Assembly: GCA_035222895.1 (NCBI GenBank)
Contig: JAVYIG010002521.1
Coordinates: forward strand, 62,001-126,000
Direction of reading: 5' to 3'
Origin: Strongylocentrotus droebachiensis
Taxonomy: Eukaryota; Echinodermata; Echinoidea; Camarodonta; Strongylocentrotidae
DNA: 64,000 nucleotides
Numbering within the stretch: position 1 is the first letter of the stretch; every line of letters begins with the position of its first letter. Under the pieces are notes generated by a model. The model saw nothing but the letters and a program-made list of their open reading frames with translations. It had not been told where the DNA came from and did no database searches. This document shows positions 34,701 to 40,405 of this stretch, in pieces. The position numbers and the translations under genes are program-made.

Positions 34701-34881
34701 GAAATGCAAGCACGACAGTCGAGTACCACGGTGGCCTATCATCAATGCCATAAGTGACGACACTGTGGATGTTAGCTAGGATGGCTTCAGCCCTCTCCTT
34801 GGCCTTCCGAGTTCTCTCGAATGGTACTGTTTCATCTCGAACCTCCTCCAGCTCGATATCAGCAACGGTTTCGTTCTCCAT
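4803..34881 (-). CDS. SLC23A1-like: SLC23-family transporter, gene A (12 coding exons, 622 aa)
   Basis: Multi-pass membrane transporter of the nucleobase-ascorbate (NAT/SLC23, UraA-fold) family, expected at the plasma membrane as a sodium-coupled carrier of ascorbate or nucleobases. Coding exons on the minus strand: 34881-34699, 23241-23084, 22533-22442, 21344-21268, 20154-19973, 19618-19498, 16454-16298, 14989-14736, 7862-7733, 6457-6314, 5536-5441, 5077-4803. All introns are GT-AG and the sum is 1869 nt, open throughout. Landmarks: Gln-His at residues 61-62 (the conserved TM1 pair), two N-glycosylation sequons in an extracellular loop (N149, N152), the ESIGDY block with E349, and the NAT signature [10 protein letters not shown] at 399-408. 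Length fits animal SVCTs (about 600-650 aa). The start ATG has G at -3 and +4, with an in-frame TAG upstream. The signature Gln differs from the Pro of vertebrate ascorbate transporters, so the substrate is uncertain. 5' UTR and polyadenylation site were not determined. Confidence 0.93.
5441..5536 (-). CDS. SLC23A1-like: Gene A exon 11 (residues 500-532)
   Basis: Encodes [20 protein letters not shown] then FLLDNTIPG, the last membrane segment region. Acceptor TTCATAG, donor CCAG/GTATTT, exit phase 1. It is not visible as an ATG-initiated open frame; it was assigned by homology and phase. Confidence 0.92.
6314..6457 (-). CDS. SLC23A1-like: Gene A exon 10 (residues 452-500)
   Basis: Encodes [39 protein letters not shown] and SNRDQINTG, a near-perfect match to the SVCT segment around LQFVDMNSSRNLF. 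Acceptor AATCAG, donor ACAG/GTAGGG, exit phase 1. Confidence 0.94.
6640..7380. repeat. Dispersed repeat in gene A intron 9, with hairpin
   Basis: Starts with GGGGCGGCGAT and a G-run. Contains an inverted pair around 6914-6966 (AGAAAATCTGTATTCCGTTG against CAACGGAATACAGATTTTC) and ends with the conserved tail GAGTGGCAAATATAGACCAA. A copy lies at 41940-42720 in gene B, and a partial inverted copy at about 33700-33970. Confidence 0.65.
7733..7862 (-). CDS. SLC23A1-like: Gene A exon 9 (residues 409-452)
   Basis: Encodes VGSRIVVQ and a hydrophobic helix, then [18 protein letters not shown]. The donor is ATTTG/GTATGG with phase 1, chosen because it joins exon 10 to read [14 protein letters not shown], the expected family sequence. 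The frame stays open past this donor, but that extension has no homology. Identical in protein to gene B's exon. Confidence 0.93.
7969..8715. mobile_element. TA-flanked DNA transposon in gene A intron 8
   Basis: Terminal inverted repeats GGGACTTTTAGAAATG (left) and CATTCTAAAAGTCCC (right), bounded by TA on both sides, as for Tc1/mariner-type insertions. Gene B keeps an uninterrupted version of the site at about 43313-43325. A 308-bp palindrome (8323-8630) is nested inside. No transposase frame is visible, so the element is non-autonomous. Confidence 0.75.
8323..8630. mobile_element. Near-complete palindrome (foldback element)
   Basis: Two arms of about 150 bp match in inverted orientation, from AATAGGCC at the left to GGCCTATT at the right, with an almost loop-less centre near 8476. 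Typical of a foldback MITE inserted into the 7969-8715 element. Confidence 0.8.
8925..9105 (-). mobile_element. tRNA-derived SINE
   Basis: Read on the minus strand it has a box A-like TGGTAGAGCAGTGG and a box B-like GGTTCGAAACC separated by about 30 nt, as in a tRNA head. The rest does not fold as a tRNA, so it is a SINE rather than a tRNA gene. A related copy is at 33385-33570. Confidence 0.65.
9110..10540. other. Intron 8 of gene A, no feature seen
   Basis: AT-rich sequence without recognisable repeats or coding potential. Absent from gene B's 823-bp intron 8, so it belongs to the material inserted in gene A, possibly decayed LINE sequence upstream of the fragment at 10549. Confidence 0.4.
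10549..11125 (+). pseudogene. LINE fragment (C-terminal zinc-finger part of reverse transcriptase)
   Basis: The + frame from 10549 reads [10 protein letters not shown], then [19 protein letters not shown], and later C-x2-C-like and H-x4-C spacing ([20 protein letters not shown]). This is the zf-RVT region at the end of many non-LTR retrotransposon ORF2 proteins. The frame stops at 10989, but a coding-like continuation ([12 protein letters not shown]) follows in another frame, indicating a frameshift. The element is 5'-truncated and dead; clade not determined. Confidence 0.75.
11163..12350. repeat. Tandem duplication in intron 8, copy 1
   Basis: About 1.18 kb highly similar to 12562-13705 in the same orientation (period about 1.4 kb). 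Contains a perfect 17-bp stem at 11592-11631 (ATGTGTTTGATCTTGTT, 6-nt loop). No terminal TG/CA or coding sequence to support LTRs. Confidence 0.8.
12352..12540. repeat. ATAATGAT-rich simple sequence
   Basis: Degenerate AAT/GATAAT microsatellite between the two 1.2 kb direct repeats; the open frame here is low-complexity Asn/His/Asp. Confidence 0.75.
12562..13705. repeat. Tandem duplication in intron 8, copy 2
   Basis: Second copy of 11163-12350 with only scattered substitutions and small indels. The 17-bp stem-loop is preserved at 12948-12987. Confidence 0.8.
13735..14300. repeat. Repeat with TCACTTCGTGAAAA motifs
   Basis: Contains five copies of the motif TCACTTCGTGAAAA or its reverse complement, near 13770, 13814, 14022, 14064 and 14281, two of them preceded by GGCTACGAGC. 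A related block lies in inverted orientation at 37860-38151. Confidence 0.75.
14736..14989 (-). CDS. SLC23A1-like: Gene A exon 8 (residues 324-408), NAT signature exon
   Basis: Core substrate-binding exon. It encodes [39 protein letters not shown] (E349), [18 protein letters not shown], and [10 protein letters not shown] followed by the signature [10 protein letters not shown] (399-408). Acceptor CTCAAG, donor AAAG/GTAATC, exit phase 0. The first signature residue is Gln where vertebrate SVCT1 has Pro. Confidence 0.95.
15475..16140. mobile_element. Tc1/mariner-like foldback element, gene A intron 7
   Basis: Ends CAGTGTGAGTCG... and ...GGCTCACACGG next to TA, with inverted arms of about 200 bp (AAGTTTACACCTAG..., CACTCTCGCAAAC...). 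A (CA)n tract occupies the middle. Also present in gene B intron 7 (46315-47098), so inserted before the duplication. Confidence 0.75.
15774..15855. repeat. (CA)n microsatellite
   Basis: Nearly uninterrupted CA dinucleotides with a few CG interruptions. Confidence 0.9.
16298..16454 (-). CDS. SLC23A1-like: Gene A exon 7 (residues 272-324)
   Basis: Encodes [20 protein letters not shown] then the loop [20 protein letters not shown] and PWFYLPLPG, aligning with the TM7 and TDVLP...ART loop of SVCTs. Acceptor GTACAG, donor CCAG/GTGATT, exit phase 1. Confidence 0.94.
17854..18019. mobile_element. Foldback MITE, gene A intron 6
   Basis: Ends GGGCCCCGTTGCATGAAAC and GTTTGAAGCAACGGGG are inverted; the internal arms TAACTTCCATGGAA and AGAAGTTAATATTG also pair. 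The orthologous copy is at 47852-48016. Confidence 0.7.
18225..18565. repeat. Dispersed repeat (three copies in window)
   Basis: Shares GAATGGTCGTAC, GATGTAGACAAATGCT, AGTGTCTGACAGTGAA and TTTGATGTTGGCTGCAAATG with 48085-48735 (same orientation) and 36835-37375 (inverted). Confidence 0.75.
18570..19384. mobile_element. TTAA-flanked (piggyBac-type) non-autonomous element, gene A intron 6
   Basis: Bounded by TTAA at 18566-18569 and 19385-19388. Inverted ends AGTGACTTGTTAACATTGTT and AACAATGTTACAAAGTCCCT. Gene B has a single TTAA at 48728-48731 with the same flanks (ATAATA..., ...CCAATGATCGAG), i.e. the empty site. No transposase. A GC-rich MITE (19016-19343) is nested in it. Confidence 0.8.
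19016..19343. mobile_element. GC-rich nested MITE
   Basis: Inverted ends GCTATGGTCACA and TGTGACCATAGC. The interior is a GC-rich island of inverted GCTCGGCGGCCGAGCGGCG-like motifs that contrasts with the AT-rich surroundings. The open frame at about 19179-19388 is a by-product. Confidence 0.75.
19498..19618 (-). CDS. SLC23A1-like: Gene A exon 6 (residues 231-271)
   Basis: Encodes [20 protein letters not shown] and a basic cytoplasmic stretch ending RFPLFKLFP (vertebrate counterpart: LFSQYLRN followed by IFKMFP). Acceptor TTACAG, donor CCG/GTAAGT, exit phase 0. Confidence 0.94.
19838..19875. repeat. (CT)n microsatellite
   Basis: CT-repeat in gene A intron 5; a shorter version is at about 49191-49210 in gene B. 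Confidence 0.85.
19973..20154 (-). CDS. SLC23A1-like: Gene A exon 5 (residues 171-231)
   Basis: Encodes [20 protein letters not shown], then [20 protein letters not shown] and the HWGIS motif, matching TM4-TM5 of SVCT proteins. Acceptor CTATAG, donor GAAT/GTGAGT, exit phase 2. Confidence 0.94.
20724..20790 (-). mobile_element. tRNA-derived SINE head, gene A intron 4
   Basis: Minus-strand tRNA-like promoter region, more degenerate than its orthologous copy at 51495-51570. Confidence 0.5.
21268..21344 (-). CDS. SLC23A1-like: Gene A exon 4 (residues 145-170)
   Basis: Small 77-nt exon encoding the extracellular loop with sequons N149-T-T and N152-L-T, then an acidic/basic stretch ending RDRMQE. 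Acceptor GGATAG, donor GAA/GTAAGT, exit phase 0. It bridges exons 3 and 5 in frame and is conserved in the paralog with a single residue change (Lys to Gln). Confidence 0.9.
21905..22090. repeat. (CAT)n tract and GGGGCGGATCCAG-type repeat, intron 3
   Basis: CAT trinucleotide run, then a dispersed repeat beginning GGGGCGGATCCAGCCGGCC with a G-run. The orthologous copy is at 53465-53640. Confidence 0.7.
22442..22533 (-). CDS. SLC23A1-like: Gene A exon 3 (residues 114-145)
   Basis: Encodes [20 protein letters not shown] and [10 protein letters not shown], the re-entrant TM3 region of NAT transporters (vertebrate counterpart RLPLFQASAFAFLVP). Acceptor CTGCAG, donor GAG/GTATGT, exit phase 1. An (AGT)n microsatellite lies just upstream of the acceptor. 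Confidence 0.93.
22576..22790. repeat. (AGT)n microsatellite upstream of gene A exon 3
   Basis: Long interrupted AGT/TAG tract about 45 bp upstream (minus sense) of the exon 3 acceptor; the poly-Ser and poly-Leu open frames here come from the repeat. The orthologous tract is at 54110-54305. Confidence 0.9.
23084..23241 (-). CDS. SLC23A1-like: Gene A exon 2 (residues 62-114)
   Basis: Starts with [10 protein letters not shown], completing the conserved QH pair of TM1, and runs to [10 protein letters not shown]. Acceptor TTTGTAG, donor CAG/GTGAGA, exit phase 2. This exon lies too far from exon 1 (11.5 kb) to be seen as one open frame; it was identified by homology to the SVCT TM1-TM2 region. 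Confidence 0.93.
24305..24500. mobile_element. Right half of a TTAA-type element with TACGC-rich interior
   Basis: Ends AACAATGTTACCGAGTCCCT before TTAA, the same right end as 18570-19384. The interior is rich in TACGCAAC motifs. The left end was not found nearby. Confidence 0.6.
25121..26346. repeat. 70-bp minisatellite, about 17 units
   Basis: Units begin at 25181, 25251, 25321, 25393, 25465, 25535 and then every 70 bp to 26305. Each contains CATGGCATTGCGCATCTTTG, CATTCACATTCGTTGAATAG and the palindrome ACGTACGT. Two units are 72 bp because of an extra TA. Specific to gene A intron 1. Confidence 0.95.
26651..27260. mobile_element. Left half of a TTAA-type element with TACGC-rich interior
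   Basis: Begins TTAA then AGTGACTCGGTAACATTGTT and follows the 18570-19384 element to about 27128, then switches to tandem TACGCAACTGTACGCCAAGC-type units of about 21 bp. No right end was found. Confidence 0.6.
27430..28460 (-). pseudogene. PIF/Harbinger (DDE_Tnp_4) transposase pseudogene
   Basis: Minus-strand reading shows an N-terminal segment ([54 protein letters not shown]) followed by nuclease motifs: [10 protein letters not shown] (first Asp), [14 protein letters not shown] (second Asp) and [10 protein letters not shown], then [11 protein letters not shown]. This is the HARBI1-like nuclease layout. It is dead: in-frame stops at 27885-27887 and 27550-27552, a one-base slip in a T-run near 27780, and a deletion/frameshift after RARRV. 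Element ends were not identified. It lies in intron 1 of gene A in the same orientation as the gene. Confidence 0.88.
28570..28942. mobile_element. MITE with 9-bp target duplication (Mutator-like)
   Basis: About 36-bp terminal inverted repeats (GCGTCTTATTTTTTCGTACC, then ACGGCGAGCCC) with two mismatches. Flanked by identical GGCCTGGAC at 28561-28569 and 28943-28951. A 9-bp duplication is typical of Mutator-like elements. Confidence 0.85.
29010..29490. mobile_element. MITE with AGACC(C)GTTCTCA ends
   Basis: Left end GTCTAAGACCCCGTTCTC and right end GAGAACCGGGTCTAAG are inverted. Several internal inverted copies of GACCCGTTCCTC and GAGCGGTCTAACTAAGACC. Confidence 0.7.
30110..30450. repeat. GC-rich degenerate tandem repeat, intron 1 of gene A
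   Basis: Units resembling AAGCTCAGGGGTTTTAGG, TTAATTACGGTCAGATGAGC and GGGGCAAAGCCCC, the reverse complement of the array at 45105-45915. Another block of the same family is at 32380-32770. Confidence 0.75.
31446..32370. repeat. 343-bp tandem repeat, 2.7 copies
   Basis: Units start with GAAAATTACATTACTATG at 31446, GAAAATTGCATTACAATG at 31789 and 32132. The last unit is cut short where the GC-rich array begins. Confidence 0.88.
32380..32770. repeat. GC-rich tandem repeat, second block in intron 1 of gene A
   Basis: About four units of roughly 95 bp with TTTAATTACGGTCAGATAAGC and AGCTCAGGGG cores, in the same orientation as 30110-30450. Confidence 0.8.
33385..33570 (-). mobile_element. tRNA-derived SINE
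   Basis: Minus-strand box A-like CGGTAGAGCAGTGG and box B-like GGGTTCGAAACC with GACCCGGGTT between. Related to 8925-9105. Confidence 0.65.
34570..34600. repeat. Perfect hairpin in gene A intron 1
   Basis: AGACGCATATCGCC directly followed by GGCGATATGCGTCT, with essentially no loop, about 100 bp inside the intron from exon 1. Not present at the gene B position. Confidence 0.8.
34699..34881 (-). CDS. SLC23A1-like: Gene A exon 1 (residues 1-61)
   Basis: Encodes the charged cytoplasmic N-terminus and the approach to the first membrane segment, ending in VVLAFQ, with the donor in the context CAG/GTAAAT and phase 0. Start ATG at 34881 (context GGC-ATG-G), with an in-frame TAG about 13 codons upstream. 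An alternative first coding exon cannot be excluded, but the paralog conserves this start. Confidence 0.92.
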
Positions 34882-35034
34882 GCCGAACCAATACTTCCAA
34901 TCTGACAGCGACTACACTGCACACTCTCATGGAAAGCGCGCACATTGAAACTGAGTAGTTCAGGCGTCCTTTATTGTTGTTATTCAAGTGAGACGAGGTC
35001 AGGCTAAGTGTGTTTAGGTCTTTTGTCACTTGAC

Positions 35035-35133
35035 ACCAGGCGCGTACGCAGGATTTTTTCAAGGGGGGGGGGGTTTTAACATTTATAAATCGGGCCGAAA
35101 ATTTCGCAACGACTCAGCCAGCCGCTGAATAAG

Positions 35134-35187
<54 letters not shown>

Positions 35188-35476
35188 GGGTAAGGGGACA
35201 CTTTTTTTTTTTTTTTTTGTCTCGAAATTTGAAAATTTGACATGTTGCTCCGTTGGGGGGGGGGGGGGTGAGGTCACTTGTTTAGGTCATCCATGGGAAT
35301 TTTTTTTTTTTTTTTTTTTAAATAATAATTAAAAAAAAAAAAAAAAAAAAAAAAATCCCAAAGGGGGGGTTTTAGGGTTTTTTAGGGGGGGGGGTTTATA
35401 CACATAAAAATACCAAAGGGGGGGGTTTAACCCCCCAACCCCCCCCCCCCCCCCCCCCCCCCCTGCGTACGCGCCT
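35035..35476. mobile_element. hAT-like MITE in the gene A 5' flank
   Basis: Inverted ends CAGGCGCGTACGCAGG and CCTGCGTACGCGCCTG, flanked by CTTGACAC on both sides (8-bp duplication, typical of hAT). Gene B shows an uninterrupted site at about 63297. The interior has a 52-nt G-run (35135-35186), poly-A/T and C-runs. A related right end occurs at about 43779-43794. Confidence 0.82.
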
Positions 35477-35564
35477 GCTTGACACTATCAAAATAGTAAA
35501 TGCTGTTGATCATGAGTCGGGAGTACTTCCATTGCATTGTTGGTCTGAGCAAACGTAGTTTAGG

Positions 35565-35829
35565 GCGGATCCAGGAATTTCTTACCGGGGGGGGGGGGGG
35601 GGGGCACAAAATGGCATAATCGGGAGAAAAAAAATCGCAACGACTCAGCCAGCCGCTGAATAAGCAGGAGGGGGGGGGGAGGGGGGGGGGGGGGGGTAAG
35701 AATACATGTTGTTGTTTTTTTGCTCCCGAAAATTTGAAAATCGCGCCGGCCGTAAATTCGCTCAGTCTGTGTGGGAGGGGGGAGGGGGTGGGGCACGTGC
35801 CCCCTGTGCCCCCCTGGATCCGTCCCTGT
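35565..35829. mobile_element. Second MITE in the gene A 5' flank
   Basis: Inverted ends AGGGCGGATCCAGG and CCTGGATCCGTCCCT, flanked by GTAGTTT on each side (7-bp visible duplication). Several G-runs inside. The corresponding gene B site lacks it but is also rearranged. Confidence 0.7.
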
Positions 35830-36834
35830 AGTTTCATAGACTATAGTGTTCAACTGGCAAACAGCGTTGAACGGATATCAAAGGTCAAATCTAGAAGCGT
35901 CACTGGTTGATTGATATAATTGAAAGTAAATATCAGAACATGTTAAGCTGCATTGACAGCGAGCTGCGTAGATACGTGTTGTAATAGGAGAATAAGTACC
36001 TCCCCCACGATACTGAATAATTAGTTTCTTTTATTTTCATTTACAATTTGTACAAAGTGGTATATGTAACTTTACAATGTCGGACTCTTGCCAAGCTGCA
36101 CACGACAGTGAAAGGGTTAATAATCATTTCTTACTTGTCTTACATCACAAATTATTAGTTGTATAGTGTTGTCTAGAAAGTTGTACAAATGGTCTTATTC
36201 GACAGCACACTCGTTCATTTCAGGTTTAGAATCATAAATATAATGAATCAATTAATTACAATTCGAATTGCCATTTTGCAGCATGATTTTTTGGAGAAGT
36301 CACCCCCAAAGTCTAGTTGGTTTCAATCAATGCAGAACAAATGAGAGAATGAACTGTTGGAGTTATTGTGGCGGGAAACGGGTTTGGTGGGTTAATTGTG
36401 TATGAGATGGTGGGGTGTAGGTGTTGATTCGTGACATGAGAGGGCGGAGCGTATTTGTGATAGAATCACCGGGGTTTATCTGAATACTGCATCTCATCTC
36501 ATTCACTCGCTCTCATGTCTCGGTTCCCACACACTCCCGCTCTCCTTTTCTTGGTAGTGAGCGGTCAGTTAAAAGCAGTGGGCCGGAGATTATCGAACGA
36601 ATGGAAGTTGTGATACCCACTGAATCAATATTCGAGCCAGAGGAAAAGAAACAGCGCCATGTAATCATCACTGATGAATAACTCAAAAAACAGTATAGCA
36701 AGGCGGAAATAATCTTTTCAGATTGGACAGCCTTATAAACCCAACAACAACACCACTTATTGAATCACACACGACTTGTTGTTACTCTGCAATAAGGGTA
36801 CTGAAAGCCTGATGTATGGTGCAACTATATTGGA

Positions 36835-37375
36835 AACCTTAAAGGTACCATGTCCCTTTTGCAGCCAACCTCAAATTCTGTAGAACTTTGCAGGAATTAG
36901 GAATATGTCATGTATGTCCTATCTGTGAAATTTAAACGTTAGCAGTGTCCTAATATTCAAATTATGCAAGGAAACCCGTTTACTTGCTAGACTTCACTGT
37001 CAGACACTATTGAGTGACTGACTGGCTTTTTCGTCTTTGGTAATAACAAGCATAACATGAGCTCTAATGGGTACATGAGCATTTGTCTACATAAAAACCC
37101 ACTTCTTGTGGTGGCCAAAATTAACTGATTGAATCTTTGCGCAGCATAAAACGTACGACCATTCGGTACTATGCTCTAAAAATCAAGACTATTACTTATT
37201 GGCTCCATAGCTCCTAAGTCGATTTGACAACTAATATTCGTTATTTTCCCACTTGAAGACATTTTCATGCCCAAATGTTTTTAGGGAAGTTCTAAATTAG
37301 TATTATCTTTCAAATGCCGTTGGAATTTAACCTTTTCATTTTTTGGGCCTGCAAATGGGACATAGTACCTTTAAA
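36835..37375. repeat. Dispersed repeat upstream of gene A, inverted copy
   Basis: Reverse-complement member of the family at 18225 and 48085, ending GGGACATAGTACCTTTAAAG. Confidence 0.7.
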
Positions 37376-37859
37376 GCTTCCTTTTTATTGTGCATTGTTT
37401 ACGTCTATTATGTTTATATCCGTGACTATATACTAATACATATAATAACATAACATCTTCAATACGCTTTATTGATCCCTGGGCATCGTAGTGCCTGGTA
37501 CATAATCATATATAAGTCTGAAAATGATAAAGCATACTGATCGAGAGAAATGGAGTAAGCAGATGGGCTGGGGGCGAATAAGAAGTTAGGGGAACAGTTA
37601 CGAGCTTGTTATACTCTTTATTATTAGTCCACTGTATCCCAACCCCCAAATGATAGCTTAACCCATGTGTAAGATAACGTCCCTCGTCCCTGGTTAAACA
37701 CCACGGAGAAAGAAGGTAGCAGGTGAGACCAGGCACGTAGCCAGAGTTTGATGTTTGGGGGGGGGGGGGGCACATACATGTAATCGATCGAGGTAAAAAA
37801 AAAAGGGGTCCAAAAAAGTTCAACCGATCTTGGAAATTTTTTTTGGGGGGGGGCACGTT

Positions 37860-38151
37860 TGTTTTCACGAAGTGACGGCTCGTAGCCGCGCGAGTTCAAC
37901 ATACGGGATTTTTCTCTCGTGGATGGAATCCACGAAATGGACACTAAATACGGCAAAGCTTTATGTTCAATTGATGTACAGATAAAATAACTCGAACTAC
38001 GAGATAGAGTACATTTTCTTCTTTCTGTAGCTGCTTTTTTTATTCCTCTGTTTTGAACTTTTAACACAACCGTCATTTCGTGAAAACAAAAATTACATAG
38101 AACGCTTTGATTTTGTTTTCACGAAGTGACGGCTCGTAGCCGGGCGCGTAT
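37860..38151. repeat. TCACTTCGTGAAAA repeat at the duplication junction
   Basis: Reverse-oriented relative of 13735-14030. It begins and ends with TTTTCACGAAGTGACGGCTC followed by GTAGCCG. Its right edge coincides with the first base homologous to 2838. Confidence 0.75.
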
Positions 38152-40112
38152 TAATGGTTTATCAATTTATAATTTTATTACAAAGGTATAGTGAGTATTA
38201 TACATTTAAAATATTCCATCAATAAATACACCACCAAAAGCTCGCAAATTACAATCTACATTTTTCAAATCGACCCAAGGTAAAAAAAAAGTGTAAGGTA
38301 TTGAAGCCAAGTCTTCTGGAATTGACTAACTAATGGCATTAAAAAAAGAAAAAAAGTAAATATGCGATTCTCTTTTTAGCCCAATAATATGCCTCTTCCC
38401 TTGATTACAACATTCTGTTTACAATGTGATTATGAAGTTATTCTGGGGATTAACCCTGCATGACAAGCAACTTTTGCTTTTGTTTCTCCCATCTGCAAAC
38501 TGGTTTATTTTTCACTCATTGTTGTGATACCAGGGTAACCCCCCCCCCCCCCCACTGACTCCCATATGCATGCAGTCAACTACTTGTCGAAATCTAGTGA
38601 CTCACATCACAATTGTGCAGGTGAAAGAGGGGGGGGGGGGGGGGTATCTAGCTGATAACGTTAGTCAATATATTTCTCTTTAACAATTTCCGTGTCATGA
38701 TATAATTAATTTGGCATAGTTCAGGCCATTATGGAAACATCGCCATGATTACTTCCATTTCACACAGACCCTAATAATGATGACTGTTTAATGTGACGGT
38801 TGCAAGAAATGTTAAAATATAACTCTTCCTCGCTCCCGTGTTCCCTGACAAATGATTGCGCTCATTGCTGTTTGCAATAGTTCTATATACTGACTTGATA
38901 AGCTTCTTTATACCAATTCCTCAATTATATATATTCATTTTTTAAAAGCCCTTGAGCTTTCATACATTGTGTTTTCATATATTAGTTTTGAAATCCACCT
39001 CTCATTATAAACAATTAAGATTTAAAAAAATATCTTGTCAATAAAGAAATGTAAAGCACCGTCTTATATCAAGATTAAAACTCACCATCTAAGTGTCAAT
39101 GAAACTCTCGAGAAATTACACATTTAATTACGTTACCCTTCATGCAGTAATATTTACCACAACCTACCTTAAATTTCCCTTTATTCTTTTACCAAACTGC
39201 TTAACACAGGCAAAGCGTATAAATGATTTTTTTTTTACGTTTCAAGACTGCATACAAAAAAAAGGAATGTACAGTGATACAAAATAAAAACTATGCATTT
39301 TGTAAAAACAGAACCACCCCGGTTAAAGAATATGAATAAAAAATGCTTTAATTTGTCAACACACCGACTTGTAATATATATGCATTTTTTTAAAAATGTT
39401 ATCGATAGCTGTACGTTCCCATTAAACGTTCCCATTAAACATTACAAAACAAAAAACCCGCGACAAACCATGAAATGTGATATAATTATACAGATATGAC
39501 GATGATACACAATTATGTAAGGCAAAATCCCTACCATCAACACGAACAAGGGGATAAAGGGAACATCGTAAATTAAAGATCCTTGATTTACTAAAAAACG
39601 CAATATTTAGTCCCCTTAAGAATGAAACTCTTAATATGGTATAGTTTACAGACATAAACCCTTGTTAGTAGAAACGCGGAAAAACGGGTCTGGACTAAAA
39701 TTTGGACGGATTTACATTAAGGAGGTTTAAATTCAAACCATGGTTCAAATCTTCATTTACATAACCCATGGTTTAAACTTAGCGTAAAATAAACGCAACA
39801 CATTCAGAGGTCCAATAGGCAAAGTACGCTTATTTTGTGCTAATTTTTAAACCATGGGTTATGTAAATGAGGGTTTAAACCATGGGTTAAGTTAAACCTC
39901 CTTTGTTAATTTGGGCCTTAATGATGCCACTCCATACACGGTCTGGAGATAGTAAGTATTAAGCAAGGGTAGGCTGTGCATTTCATGAGTTTATACATTA
40001 GTGTCAAATTAGAGTTTGTGATTGGTAAAGCTCCGCAATCTATCGAATTGTATTTAAGTGTCAGAATAAAGTATATCTACAGTCTAGCGATGTAACGCTC
40101 ATCTCGAACTTT
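38152..40112 (-). other. 3' flank of gene B, homologous to 2838-4802
   Basis: Second copy of the 3' flank. Similarity begins at 38152, directly next to the end of a dispersed repeat (37860-38151). It includes the diverged foldback element at about 39704-39917. Confidence 0.7.
39704..39917. mobile_element. Foldback MITE downstream of gene B
   Basis: Counterpart of the palindrome at 4397-4610, with more mismatches in its outer arms. Confidence 0.6.
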
Positions 40113-40405
40113 TTATACAGTCTTATCCCTTTTCGAGAAGCACTTGATGCAAGGAAAACTGAAACCCCGAAATGTTGGACAAAATGGAATATATCTGGTC
40201 CAACTCGCACCCCTGACCAATGACATTCCAAATGGAAAGTCGTAGCATTTGTTGACGTATAATGCGATTTCCTTCTGAAGAGCTTTGTCATCCTGACTTG
40301 AGGCGTCATCCTGACTTGAGGCTTCATCCGAAGTGCCTTTGGGGTCGGTCGTTTCCATTCCTTGTAACTGTTTGAACTGCACCAGGCCCCTTTCCTTGGG
40401 TGTCC
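40113..40405 (-). CDS. SLC23A1-like: Gene B exon 12 (residues 532-628, stop)
   Basis: Same as gene A exon 12 but with an 18-bp perfect tandem repeat near 40294-40329 that adds six residues to the acidic linker ([13 protein letters not shown]). Five further substitutions; the C-terminal block and the tail SKRDKTV are unchanged. Confidence 0.94.

Larger units (their letters stand above)
34882..36510 (-). promoter_or_regulatory. 5' flank of gene A (probable 5' UTR/promoter), conserved with gene B
   Basis: Similar to 63101-64000 apart from two insertions at about 35036-35475 and 35565-35830. Conservation of the intervening sequence reflects recent duplication, so it does not by itself prove regulatory function. 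No core promoter element can be assigned with confidence. Confidence 0.45.

Noticed and set aside
35083-35837. Proline- and glycine-rich open frames
   Set aside because: Translations of G/C homopolymer runs inside MITEs.
37506-38076. Overlapping minus-strand open frames of 120 and 150 codons
   Set aside because: They run through the TCACTTCGTGAAAA repeat and G/A homopolymers and show no protein motif.
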